Source of the DNA: HGM04593 sp045634365
GTDB lineage: Bacteria > Bacteroidota > Bacteroidia > Bacteroidales > Bacteroidaceae
DNA: 64,000 nucleotides
NCBI GenBank assembly: GCA_045634365.1
Contig: JAZRAC010000066.1
Coordinates: forward strand, 37,503-101,502
Direction: 5' to 3'
In this document: positions 44,291-52,329 of the stretch, in pieces
Layout: every line of letters starts with the position of its first letter
Numbering within the stretch: position 1 is the stretch's first letter
Program-made: the position numbers and the translations under genes
The notes under the pieces: generated by a model
What the model was told of the DNA's origin: nothing
Databases searched by the model: none
Seen by the model: only the letters and a program-made list of their open reading frames with translations

Positions 44291-44320
44291 GCACATTTTA
44301 ACTCATTTTGTGCAATTTTT
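44291..44320. promoter_or_regulatory. Imperfect palindrome sharing the ligase operator half-site
   Basis: TGCACATTTTA and TTTTGTGCA face each other across a short spacer, followed by ATTTTT. TTTGTGCAATTTTT here (44307-44320) equals one half of the palindrome at 7105-7147 upstream of paralogue 1, suggesting a common regulator. Confidence 0.4.
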
Positions 44321-44377
44321 CTAATAATACAGGACTTTTAGCCCCTATTTTTTAACATTTATTTATAAAATAGATGC

Positions 44378-44414
44378 AAAAAAAGAGCGAGCAGGCCATA
44401 AAGCCCACTCGCTC
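44378..44414 (-). terminator. Terminator of ligase paralogue 3
   Basis: GAGCGAG (44385-44391) and CTCGCTC (44408-44414) form the outer stem with an inner GGC/GCC pair; read leftward, a T-run follows. It lies 31 bases after the stop at 44445. Confidence 0.75.
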
Positions 44415-44444
44415 ACAAATAAAATAATCTACAATCAAATATTA

Positions 44445-46121
44445 TTACTTATACATAAATCTCTTTATACTCAATTTGGGAGTCTTTGCAAACGGTTCGT
44501 CCATTAACTCGCACACTGTAATCTTGCTATAAGCAGGGAGTCTGTCGTTAAGCGCAAAGATATTCTCTTCCATCACTTTCTGCAACTCCTCGATAGTAAT
44601 TCCGGCCTCTTTCACAGCATCGGGGTTGGGAACAACGAGAGCGGCAAGGCCGTGCTTGCGACCCACGATAAGCGACTCCATAACCATAGGCTGCTGATTT
44701 ACAAGCTCTTCAATTTCTTCGGGGTACACATTCTGGCCATTTGCGGTGAGAATCATATTCTTGCAACGACCCTTGATGAAGATATTTTCATTCTCGTCGA
44801 TTGTACCCATATCTCCGGTCTTCAACCAGCCATCGGCAGTAAATGTAGCCTTTGTGGCCTCTTCGTTCTTGTAGTAACCAAGCATCACAGAATCGCCCTT
44901 AACCTGAATTTCACCGGGAATCTTCGCTGCATTCTCCGAATCGATGCGAACTTCAACACCGGGATGCGCCACTGCACCACAGGAACGTGCCACCGACTGC
45001 TGCCAAGGTTTATAGCTGATGAGAGGACCACACTCGGTCATTCCATAGCCCACTGTATAGGGGAATTTCATTTCGCGCATAAGCATCTCCACATCCTTGC
45101 TTATCGCAGCACCACCGATGATAATACCGCCACCGTTTACAATTTTGCCACCGAAGGTTGCAACCAACTTATTGCGCACTTTACCTAACAATAACTGTTT
45201 AATACCGGGGATAGAAAGCAGGACACGCATTGCAGGCTTACGCAGCGTGGGCATTACTCGCATACGGAAAATCTTTTCTATGAGCAAGGGCACGGTAAGG
45301 AACATAAAAGGCTTAACATCGGCAATTGCCTTCAACAAACGTGCGGGAATAGGTTTCTCGGTAAAGATGTTCACGTGTGAGCCCGAAGAAATGGGGAACA
45401 AAAAATCGAACACCTGCCCGAAAATATGAGCCAAAGGAAGGATTGACAAGAGAGCATCCTCGGGAGTTGCCTTGATATTTACACGTGCATACTCCACATT
45501 GGCCGACAATGAACGGGCATTAAGCATAACTCCCTTGGGAGAACTGCTGGTACCCGATGTATAGCTTATTACCGAGAGAGCATCGAAATTGCTCTTGCAA
45601 TAATCCACACGATTGGCAGTAACACCATTGGGGAAACGTGTGGCAAATACCTTTTCAACCTCCTCGCCAATATTTTTGAGCGAGCCGTTGCAATCGGCGT
45701 GCAGCTGCATACCTATAATATCCACAATACCGCAGAAGTTCTCAATATCATTGAATTGAGGAGTGATATTGTCGCGATTAAGGTTGCCGATGATTGTTTT
45801 GTCGACCAACAACAGGCGGCTGTCGGAAAGGCGTGTAAGGTCGGCTATATTCTGAGGCAAAAAGTCGGGCAACAAGGGAACAACCACTGCATCGTATGTA
45901 ACCACCGAGAGGTAGGCAATGCACCACTCTGCTTGGCTGCGAGCGCAAAGAGCTACTTTTTCTCCCTTTGCAATACCACATTTTTCGAACAAAATATGCA
46001 TTTTCTCTATCTCCGATGCAACCATTCCGTATGTAAATGTATTTGCACCATAGTTTGTCAATGCCGGACGATTCCAATTGGCTTTAATAGCCTCGTCGAT
46101 GTAAGAAAGATAGTGTTTCAT
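44445..46121 (-). CDS. AMP-binding fatty acyl-CoA ligase-like protein (paralogue 3 of 4)
   Basis: A 558-residue ANL enzyme. It shows SYTSGTSSSPKGVML, VGYGMTECGPLISY, LKTGDMGTIDENENIFIKGR and the terminal TPKLSIKRFMYK. It begins 41 bases after paralogue 4 and is co-transcribed with it. The start MKHYLSYIDEAIKANW agrees with the other paralogues. Residues lining the acyl pocket differ from the other copies, so substrates may differ. Confidence 0.86.
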   Translation of the reverse strand: MKHYLSYIDEAIKANWNRPALTNYGANTFTYGMVASEIEKMHILFEKCGIAKGEKVALCARSQAEWCIAYLSVVTYDAVVVPLLPDFLPQNIADLTRLSDSRLLLVDKTIIGNLNRDNITPQFNDIENFCGIVDIIGMQLHADCNGSLKNIGEEVEKVFATRFPNGVTANRVDYCKSNFDALSVISYTSGTSSSPKGVMLNARSLSANVEYARVNIKATPEDALLSILPLAHIFGQVFDFLFPISSGSHVNIFTEKPIPARLLKAIADVKPFMFLTVPLLIEKIFRMRVMPTLRKPAMRVLLSIPGIKQLLLGKVRNKLVATFGGKIVNGGGIIIGGAAISKDVEMLMREMKFPYTVGYGMTECGPLISYKPWQQSVARSCGAVAHPGVEVRIDSENAAKIPGEIQVKGDSVMLGYYKNEEATKATFTADGWLKTGDMGTIDENENIFIKGRCKNMILTANGQNVYPEEIEELVNQQPMVMESLIVGRKHGLAALVVPNPDAVKEAGITIEELQKVMEENIFALNDRLPAYSKITVCELMDEPFAKTPKLSIKRFMYK

Positions 46122-46162
46122 TTTTTAATCAACTTATATTTAAATAAAAGGATTTTTCTATA

Positions 46163-47842
46163 TTAGTTATACATAAAGCGTTTGATACTCAATTTGGGAG
46201 TCTTCTCAAACGGCTCGCGACGCAATTCGCAACGGCTTATCTGGCTGTAAGCTGGGAGTTTCTCGTTCAAGGCAAGCACGCTCTTGTCGACAATCTCCTG
46301 CGCCTCGGCCTCGCTTATGCCGGCAGCTTTCACTGCGTCGGGGTTGAGCACCACCAATGCTATTATGGAGTGCTTGCGGCCAACAACAAGCGATTCAAGC
46401 ACGTATGGCAGTTGGTTGATAAGCTCCTCAATCTCCTCGGGATATATATTCTGCCCGCTGGCGGTGAGAATCATATTCTTGCAACGGCCCTTAATATATA
46501 CGGTACCTGTGCGGTCCTGAATACCCATATCTCCGGTCTTCAACCAACCGTCTGTGGTGAAAGAAGCCTTTGTAGCTTCTTCGTTCTTGTAATATCCGGT
46601 GGTAACAACATCGCCACGCACCTGTATCTCACCGGGGACACGCGAGGGAGCATCGGAATCGATGCGGAATTCCAATGTAGGAGCTGTAATACCGCCAATA
46701 TTCTGCATTGTGGGGTGCGCCCAGCCCTTGTAACTGATGAGTGGGCCGCACTCGGTCATTCCGTAACCCACCGCGTATGGGATTTTAATCTTCTGCATCA
46801 CCTTATCCACATCGCGACTGATGGCCGCTCCACCGATAAAGAAACCAAATTTACCAAGATTGCCGCCAAATACATCGAGTATTTTGGAGCGCACCTTTTT
46901 AAATATAGCCTGACGCACCCAAGGAATTGCCGTGAGGAACTTCATCGCAGGCTTGTTAAGGGTGGGGATTACCTTTGAACGGAATATTTTTTCAACGAGC
47001 AAAGGCACAGTAAGGAATATTACAGGCTTAACATCGGAGAGAGCCTTCAACAAGCGCACAGGCACGGGACGCTCTGTGAATATATGAATGTGGCAAGCAC
47101 TGCAAAAGAGGAAAATAAAATCGAATGCAAGGCCGAAAATATGGGCCAAAGGAAGAATTGAGAGCGAGGTATTATTCTCCTCCTCATTAATGGGCACGAG
47201 CTTGCGTGCCTGTTCCAAGTTGCCCGAGAGAGATTTTGCAGCAAGCATAACTCCCTTGGGAGAGCTGCTGGTACCCGATGTATAGCTTATTACATTTATT
47301 TTGTCGAGCTCATCGCTTGCCAATGCTACATCTGCTGCGGTAAAGCCTTTGGGGAAACGAGCCGAGAAAGCCTCTTCAATCTCTTCGTGCGATACTTTAA
47401 CATCGCCACCGCAACTATTTATAGTTTCATATTTTACAATGTCGACAATACCATCCAATTTCTCATACGCCGCAAAGCCGTCGAGCAGATTGTCACGAGT
47501 GAGCGCAGCAAGAATATTCTTGTCCACAAAAAGCAAACGGCTATCCGACAAATTGGTAAGGTCGGCAATATTTTGAGGCAGGAAATCGGGCAACAAAGGA
47601 ACTGCCACCGCTCCGTAAGATGTTATTGCGAAGAAAGCGATACACCACTCTGCCGAGTTTCGGGCGCATATTGCCACGTGCTCACCTTTTTTTATTTTAT
47701 ACTTATCGAAAAGTATATGCAATTTAGAAATTTGCTCCGCAATCTGAGCATAAGTGTAGGTATTTGCTCCATAATTAGAGATTGCAGGCTTGTCCCAATG
47801 CTTCTTGATTGTCTCTTCTACATAGGTCAAATAGTGCTTCAT
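46163..47842 (-). CDS. AMP-binding fatty acyl-CoA ligase-like protein (paralogue 4 of 4)
   Basis: A 559-residue ANL enzyme and the first gene of the leftward ligase array. Motifs: SYTSGTSSSPKGVML, VGYGMTECGPLISY, LKTGDMGIQDRTGTVYIKGR and TPKLSIKRFMYN. I start it at MKHYLTYVEETIKKHW, aligned with its paralogues; the in-frame ATG at 47908 would place 22 extra residues across the structured leader at 47867-47929. It is most like paralogue 1 at 5346, including the HPTMQNIGGITAPTLEFRI-type segment before the hinge. Confidence 0.86.
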   Translation of the reverse strand: MKHYLTYVEETIKKHWDKPAISNYGANTYTYAQIAEQISKLHILFDKYKIKKGEHVAICARNSAEWCIAFFAITSYGAVAVPLLPDFLPQNIADLTNLSDSRLLFVDKNILAALTRDNLLDGFAAYEKLDGIVDIVKYETINSCGGDVKVSHEEIEEAFSARFPKGFTAADVALASDELDKINVISYTSGTSSSPKGVMLAAKSLSGNLEQARKLVPINEEENNTSLSILPLAHIFGLAFDFIFLFCSACHIHIFTERPVPVRLLKALSDVKPVIFLTVPLLVEKIFRSKVIPTLNKPAMKFLTAIPWVRQAIFKKVRSKILDVFGGNLGKFGFFIGGAAISRDVDKVMQKIKIPYAVGYGMTECGPLISYKGWAHPTMQNIGGITAPTLEFRIDSDAPSRVPGEIQVRGDVVTTGYYKNEEATKASFTTDGWLKTGDMGIQDRTGTVYIKGRCKNMILTASGQNIYPEEIEELINQLPYVLESLVVGRKHSIIALVVLNPDAVKAAGISEAEAQEIVDKSVLALNEKLPAYSQISRCELRREPFEKTPKLSIKRFMYN

Positions 47843-47866
47843 AAGTATATTTTTTAGGTTAATACC

Positions 47867-47929
47867 AGAGCCTTTGCATAGCGTGACACCGCCAAAAGTC
47901 GCAAGCATCTATCAACAAGTAAAGGCTCT
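47867..47929 (-). promoter_or_regulatory. Structured leader candidate before the ligase array
   Basis: A closing stem of nine base pairs (AGAGCCTTT at 47867-47875 with AAAGGCTCT at 47921-47929) encloses 45 bases with smaller internal pairings. It lies 24 bases before the start codon of paralogue 4, where a leader that controls translation would be. No known riboswitch class is recognised. Confidence 0.35.
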
Positions 47930-48036
47930 ATTACTTTAATACCTTATTAGAATTTGCTGCAAAGTTCGTTTTTCATTCTTAAACTTTACAATTTTGGCGG
48001 CACACAGATGGTGGCTGTGGTAAAAACACAAAATCA

Positions 48037-48069
48037 GGGGCGAAATTTTATATTTTGGGGCGAAATTTT
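48037..48069. repeat. Two 13-base direct repeats 20 bases apart
   Basis: GGGGCGAAATTTT occurs at 48037-48049 and 48057-48069. The 20-base period, about two helical turns, is typical of paired regulator sites. It lies in the 481-base gap between the diverging ligase array and carboxyltransferase gene; the rest of that gap holds the ligase leader and the promoters listed below. Confidence 0.45.
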
Positions 48070-48201
48070 GTAATAATTTTACCACTAAACAGTAATTTTA
48101 ATAACTACTGCAAAGAGTGGAGATTGCGTACTTAAAAGAGAAAAACACGGCTACAACAGATTAAAAAGAGGATACGAATGAGATTTTGATAAAAAAACGG
48201 A

Positions 48202-48248
48202 TATATTTGCGTTAAGATGCAAATATTTGAAGAAATAGTTTAACTTTG
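48202..48248 (+). promoter_or_regulatory. Two -7 elements upstream of the carboxyltransferase gene
   Basis: TATATTTG (48202-48209) and TAACTTTG (48241-48248) are both perfect TAnnTTTG. Neither has a TTTG at the usual distance. The nearer one leaves a leader of about 70 bases before the ATG at 48324. Confidence 0.45.
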
Positions 48249-48323
48249 CAAAGAGCAGAGCGAAAAAACAGTTTGCTCAACAGATAAAAAAGTGGTAACA
48301 ATCAAAAAAAAAACAACCATAAT

Positions 48324-50099
48324 ATGAAAAAGGAGATAAAATTCAGTTTGGTTTACCGCGATATGTTTCAATCGTCGGGTAAATTCCAACCATTGGCCGA
48401 GCAGTTACAAAAAATTGCCCCTGTGATTATTGAAATGGGATGCTTTGCACGTGTGGAAACCAACGGAGGAGCATTCGAGCAGGTGAACCTTATGGCCGGC
48501 GAGAACCCCAACAAGGCTGTACGCGCATTTACAAAGCCATTCAATGAGGCCGGCATACAGACACATATGCTCGACAGGGCATTGAACGCCCTTCGTATGT
48601 TCCCCGTGCCTGCCGATGTGCGCCGTCTTATGTACAAGGTGAAAAAGGCGCAGGGCGTGGATATAACCCGTATTTTCTGCGGATTGAACGACACACGCAA
48701 CATTATACCCTCGATAAAATATGCCTTGGAGGCAGGAATGATACCCCAAGCTACTCTCTGTATCACAAGCTCACCTGTTCACACAATAGAGTATTACAGC
48801 AATATGGCCGACGAACTTATAGCAGCCGGTGCACAAGAAATCTGCTTGAAGGATATGGCAGGAATTGGCCGCCCCGACTTTCTCGGTCGTCTTGTAAAGA
48901 GTATAAAGGATAAACACCCCGAAATTATAATCCAGTACCACGGTCACAGCGGCCCGGGCCTCTCTATGGCATCTATTTTGGAGGTGTGCAAGAATGGTTG
49001 CGACATAATAGACACAGCAATCGAGCCACTCTCCTGGGGTAAAGTACACCCCGACATTATAAGCGTGCAGGCAATGCTAAAAGATGCAGGCTTTGATGTT
49101 CCCGAAATAAATATGAACGCATATATGAAGGCACGCAGCCTCACACAGGAGTTTATAGACGATTGGCTGGGGGTATTTATGGACAATAACAACAAGCTGA
49201 TGAGCTCGCTATTGCTCACTTGCGGACTACCCGGAGGAATGATGGGTTCTATGATGAGCGACCTTGCCGGTGTTCACAAAGGAATAAACGGAATATTGCA
49301 GAGCAAAGGCAAGCCCACATACACACTCGACGAATTGATGGTGGAGCTGTTCAACGAGGTTGCATACGTGTGGCCCCGCGTGGGCTATCCCCCACTCGTT
49401 ACTCCGTTCAGCCAATATGTGAAGAACATTGCGCTAATGAACCTGTTGAGCCGCGCACAGGATGAGCCCCGTTTCAGCCGTATGGACGAGAGTATGTGGG
49501 GAATGATTCTTGGCAAGAGCGGCCGTCTGCCCGGCGAGCTTGCCCCCGAAATTGTGGAACTTGCCAAAGAGAAAGGCTACGAATTTACCACAGCCGACCC
49601 GCAGAGCTTCTACCCCGACGCGCTCGACAAATTCCGTAAGGAGATGGAGGAGCTTGGCTGGGAAACAGGCGAGAATGACGAGGAACTGTGGGAATTTGCA
49701 ATGCACGAGCGACAGTATCGCGACTACAAGAGCGGCGTTGCCAAAGAGCGTTTCCTTGCCGACATTGAGAAGGCCAAAGAGAGCGAAATGGCAAAGAGCG
49801 GCGTAAGCATCGAGGAGATAAAAGCCATAAAGCACGCAAAAGCCGACGCAATTGTGGCTCCCGCAAAAGGACAGCTTATGTGGGAGGTTGCCGTGGCGGG
49901 CGAGTCGCAAGCACCCGCAATAGGCAAGCAATTTGCTGCCGACGAGCAATTCTGCACCATCATCACCCCGTGGGGCGAGCTAATGCCCGTTGCCACAGGC
50001 CTCGGTGGTCGCGTGGTGGAGGTGTGCGCGCAGCAAGGCAGCCACGTTAATCGCGGCGAGATTATCGCATACATTCAGCGCGACGAACTTTTTGCATAA
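48324..50099 (+). CDS. Carboxyltransferase (OadA/PycB-like) with biotin domain lacking the lysine
   Basis: A 591-residue protein. Residues 1-300 are a pyruvate/oxaloacetate carboxyltransferase barrel: YRDMFQSSGKFQ near the start, KDMAGIG with Lys176, and the metal-binding HGH at 206-208. A conserved PYC/OADA domain follows (LPGGMMGSMMSDLAG, GYPPLVTPFSQ). The last 75 residues align with a biotinyl domain, but the position of the E-A-M-K-M motif reads TPWGELMPVATG, so the biotin-accepting lysine is missing. Relatives transfer CO2 between biotin and pyruvate (oxaloacetate decarboxylase alpha or pyruvate carboxylase B). No other subunit is adjacent, so it may work with a separate biotin carrier. 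Confidence 0.85.
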   Translation: MKKEIKFSLVYRDMFQSSGKFQPLAEQLQKIAPVIIEMGCFARVETNGGAFEQVNLMAGENPNKAVRAFTKPFNEAGIQTHMLDRALNALRMFPVPADVRRLMYKVKKAQGVDITRIFCGLNDTRNIIPSIKYALEAGMIPQATLCITSSPVHTIEYYSNMADELIAAGAQEICLKDMAGIGRPDFLGRLVKSIKDKHPEIIIQYHGHSGPGLSMASILEVCKNGCDIIDTAIEPLSWGKVHPDIISVQAMLKDAGFDVPEINMNAYMKARSLTQEFIDDWLGVFMDNNNKLMSSLLLTCGLPGGMMGSMMSDLAGVHKGINGILQSKGKPTYTLDELMVELFNEVAYVWPRVGYPPLVTPFSQYVKNIALMNLLSRAQDEPRFSRMDESMWGMILGKSGRLPGELAPEIVELAKEKGYEFTTADPQSFYPDALDKFRKEMEELGWETGENDEELWEFAMHERQYRDYKSGVAKERFLADIEKAKESEMAKSGVSIEEIKAIKHAKADAIVAPAKGQLMWEVAVAGESQAPAIGKQFAADEQFCTIITPWGELMPVATGLGGRVVEVCAQQGSHVNRGEIIAYIQRDELFA

Positions 50100-50123
50100 A
50101 AGTAATAAACTACAAATTAAAGA

Positions 50124-50240
50124 AGATGACTAAAAAGTGTATTTCTGTGTTACGCTTGCCTTCAAAATCCTCATTTACGCCCAAGTAAACTCCGGTTTTT
50201 CAGGCTACGCAAGCCTTGAACTACATCTTTTTATTCATCT
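50124..50240. repeat. Imperfect inverted repeat around a 117-base intergenic segment
   Basis: AGATGACTAAAAAGTGTA (from 50124) and TACATCTTTTTATTCATCT (to about 50240) are complementary except for a base and a one-base gap. The inside contains TTTAC-GCCCAA-GTAAA and other small pairings. It may be a dispersed intergenic repeat; a second copy is not in this window. Confidence 0.4.
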
Positions 50241-50247
50241 CCTACAC

Positions 50248-50290
50248 AAAAGAGACCGCTAAAAAATACTTTTTAGTCGGCCTCTTTGTT
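50248..50290 (+). terminator. Terminator after the carboxyltransferase gene
   Basis: AAAGAGACCGCTAAAAA and TTTTTAGTCGGCCTCTTT pair with a few G-T pairs (50248-50287), and TGTTT follows. It lies about 150 bases after the stop codon. Confidence 0.55.
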
Positions 50291-50389
50291 TATCCCCTAC
50301 CCTACCTCTTTTGCAGATGAGCCCTTCTTTTTTAGCAAGGAAAGAGTAGGAATTATGGTAAAATTATTTTACAAACACTTACTTTAAAC

Positions 50390-50423
50390 ACGACGTGGTT
50401 ACAAAATTTTGTAACCACGTCGT
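50390..50423. terminator. Perfect 34-base palindrome between converging genes
   Basis: ACGACGTGGTTACAAAA (50390-50406) is followed at once by its exact complement (50407-50423). As a hairpin with no unpaired centre it may stop transcription from both sides. It lies 24 bases past the stop of the leftward lipoprotein gene. Confidence 0.6.
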
Positions 50424-50446
50424 ATAATCCAGAAAAAATTGAAGAC

Positions 50447-51106
50447 TCACTTTCGTGCCGTTATATGGAAACAGGCTTGTTTAATTTCGTGTTTCACGTA
50501 GCAACGACCCTGTTTTTTAAGGTCGCGCAGAACTTCGCCAAGAACAGCTTTTAGTTTCGCTTGTGAAACTTCGGGTTCATCCTCGTCCACCCTGTGGAAA
50601 CGTTTATAGGTAATATCAAACGTGGTGCCGTAGCAATGCACCGAGCGTTTCGAGGCGTTTATATTGCGTTTCGAGAGATTCTTCACATCCTCGTCGGTGC
50701 GCAACACCGAGGTTACTATAATTTTATAGGGTGAATAGTGATGCATTACCAAAGAATCCTGAAAACTCTCCCCAATCTCTTTCAGCAACGCGGCAGCCTG
50801 GGGAACAAGCAGCGGCGACGAGTGGGTGAGCGGTTCAAGTTCATAGGCAGTTGTTTCGTCGAGAAAAACAAGCTCACGCGAGGCTTTGTCAATATCGTCG
50901 CGCGAGGCAAGGGGAGTTATTCCTATCGCCTGTGCCGCTGCAAGCTGCGTGTCGTTCATATCATTAAAATCGGTGCGATACTTAACGTATGTGAGGCGAT
51001 GCGCCTTTTCGGGGCGTTGTACGCGCGGTTCGTAACGTTCTTCGGAGCTGCAAGCGACGATTGCCGCAAGCAGGGCGATAGTGAGAAAAGGGTTTGTGTA
51101 TTTCAT
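50447..51106 (-). CDS. Lipoprotein with M15/DUF5715-like domain
   Basis: A 219-residue protein with a lipoprotein signal (TIALLAAIVACSSEERYEP), so Cys19 is probably lipidated. The region VMHHYSPYKIIVTSVLRTDE and SVHCYGTTFDITYKRF resembles the Zn-binding core of VanY/M15 peptidases (H-x6-D). A second His near the end (HITARK) fits. It may trim or bind peptidoglycan. I chose the ATG at 51106 because the signal peptide begins there. It starts 17 bases after hydF ends, making it the last gene of the hyd operon, although a functional link with hydrogenase is not obvious. Confidence 0.72.
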   Translation of the reverse strand: MKYTNPFLTIALLAAIVACSSEERYEPRVQRPEKAHRLTYVKYRTDFNDMNDTQLAAAQAIGITPLASRDDIDKASRELVFLDETTAYELEPLTHSSPLLVPQAAALLKEIGESFQDSLVMHHYSPYKIIVTSVLRTDEDVKNLSKRNINASKRSVHCYGTTFDITYKRFHRVDEDEPEVSQAKLKAVLGEVLRDLKKQGRCYVKHEIKQACFHITARK

Positions 51107-51123
51107 TCTGCGATTATTTTTCT

Positions 51124-52305
51124 TTAATATACTACTTTGGGAAGAATGCCGGTGAGTGCAGCAATGGCAATTCCGTAATTTGTAATTGGCACTCCTTGCG
51201 CACGTGCCTGACGCAAACGCGACATTACGTGGCGACGGGTGAACATACAGGCTCCGCAATGGATTACAAGGTCGTAGGGAGCAAGGTCGGCGGGAAAATC
51301 GTTGCCCGACACAATATCGACCATTATTCCCTCGCCAAAATGCCGACGCAACAGACGGGGAAGTTTCACACGCCCAATATCCTCGTTTTGCGGAATGTGG
51401 GAGCAGGCCTCGGCAATGAGTATGCGGGCATTCGGTGGCAGGGAGAGCAGAGCATCGGCCCCCGCGCGGAAACTCTCAATATCCCCTTTGTGGCGTGCCA
51501 TAAGCACCGAGAAGGAGGTGAGGCGGCTTTGCGGTGGTATTGCCTTTTCCACCTGTGCAAACACCTGCGAGTCGGTTATCACAAGCGAGGGCGGTTCTTT
51601 GAGCGAAGCGAGCATCTGCGGCAATTCTTCGGGGGCGCAACAGAGGGCAAGACAGTGCTTGTCGAGCAGATTGCGCAGCGTCTGTACCTGTGGCAGAATG
51701 AGCCGCCCCTGCGGTGCTTGCGCATCCTGCGGCATTACAAGCAGCACTGTGTCGCCGGCCTTCACGAGCGTGTGGGTTATATCCTCTATATTATTATCTT
51801 TTTTGTGATATTCGGCAATAAGGGATAGCAACTGTTCGCGCCCATCGCCCGTAACGGCCGAAAAAGCGTGTACCTTGCAGGCGAGCGTCTCTTCCCAAAA
51901 GGCAAGCGAAGCAGTGCCATCGTCGCTCTTGCCCGACAGGCATATTACGGGAACGCCGGCTTTTGTGAAGAGAGCCATCCACTCTTTTTCGAGCGAGGCA
52001 TCCTCCACCCCTGCCGACAAGAGCAGCAGGGCAAGGTCTATTCGGGCAACAGCCTTGCGGGCACTCTCCACACGCATAAGCCCGAGGGAGCCTTCATCGT
52101 CGTAGCCGGCAGTGTCGCCAATCACGGCTGCGCCCACTCGCGGCAGTTCAATATTTTTCCACACAGTGTCGGTGGTGGTTCCTGCAACATCGCTCACGAT
52201 GGAAACCTGTTGCTCGGCAAGAGCATTTACAAGCGATGATTTTCCGGCGTTGCGGCGGCCGAAGATTGCTATATGGTAGCGGTTGGAGCGTGGTGTATTG
52301 TTCAT
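51124..52305 (-). CDS. hydF: [FeFe] hydrogenase H-cluster maturation GTPase HydF
   Basis: A 393-residue HydF. The GTPase P-loop is GRRNAGKS at residues 16-23, followed by VAGTTTD and GDTAGYDDEG. The cluster-binding residues are Cys301, His303, His349, Cys350 and Cys353, which match the family pattern C-x-H-x44-53-H-C-x2-C. HydF is the scaffold on which the di-iron subcluster is built and passed to the hydrogenase. It lies 24 bases after hydG and 17 before the lipoprotein gene. Confidence 0.95.
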   Translation of the reverse strand: MNNTPRSNRYHIAIFGRRNAGKSSLVNALAEQQVSIVSDVAGTTTDTVWKNIELPRVGAAVIGDTAGYDDEGSLGLMRVESARKAVARIDLALLLLSAGVEDASLEKEWMALFTKAGVPVICLSGKSDDGTASLAFWEETLACKVHAFSAVTGDGREQLLSLIAEYHKKDNNIEDITHTLVKAGDTVLLVMPQDAQAPQGRLILPQVQTLRNLLDKHCLALCCAPEELPQMLASLKEPPSLVITDSQVFAQVEKAIPPQSRLTSFSVLMARHKGDIESFRAGADALLSLPPNARILIAEACSHIPQNEDIGRVKLPRLLRRHFGEGIMVDIVSGNDFPADLAPYDLVIHCGACMFTRRHVMSRLRQARAQGVPITNYGIAIAALTGILPKVVY

Positions 52306-52329
52306 ATTTTTTGCAGAATTGTCACGTTC

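Noticed and set aside
46163..47908. Start of ligase paralogue 4 at 47908
   Set aside because: The added 22 residues are absent from the three paralogues and overlap a structured leader.
50126..50188. Twenty-codon open frame after the carboxyltransferase gene
   Set aside because: Lies within an inverted-repeat segment with no ribosome site; treated as non-coding.
50447..51259. Upstream start of the lipoprotein gene at 51259
   Set aside because: It would put 51 residues before a good lipoprotein signal and overlap hydF.
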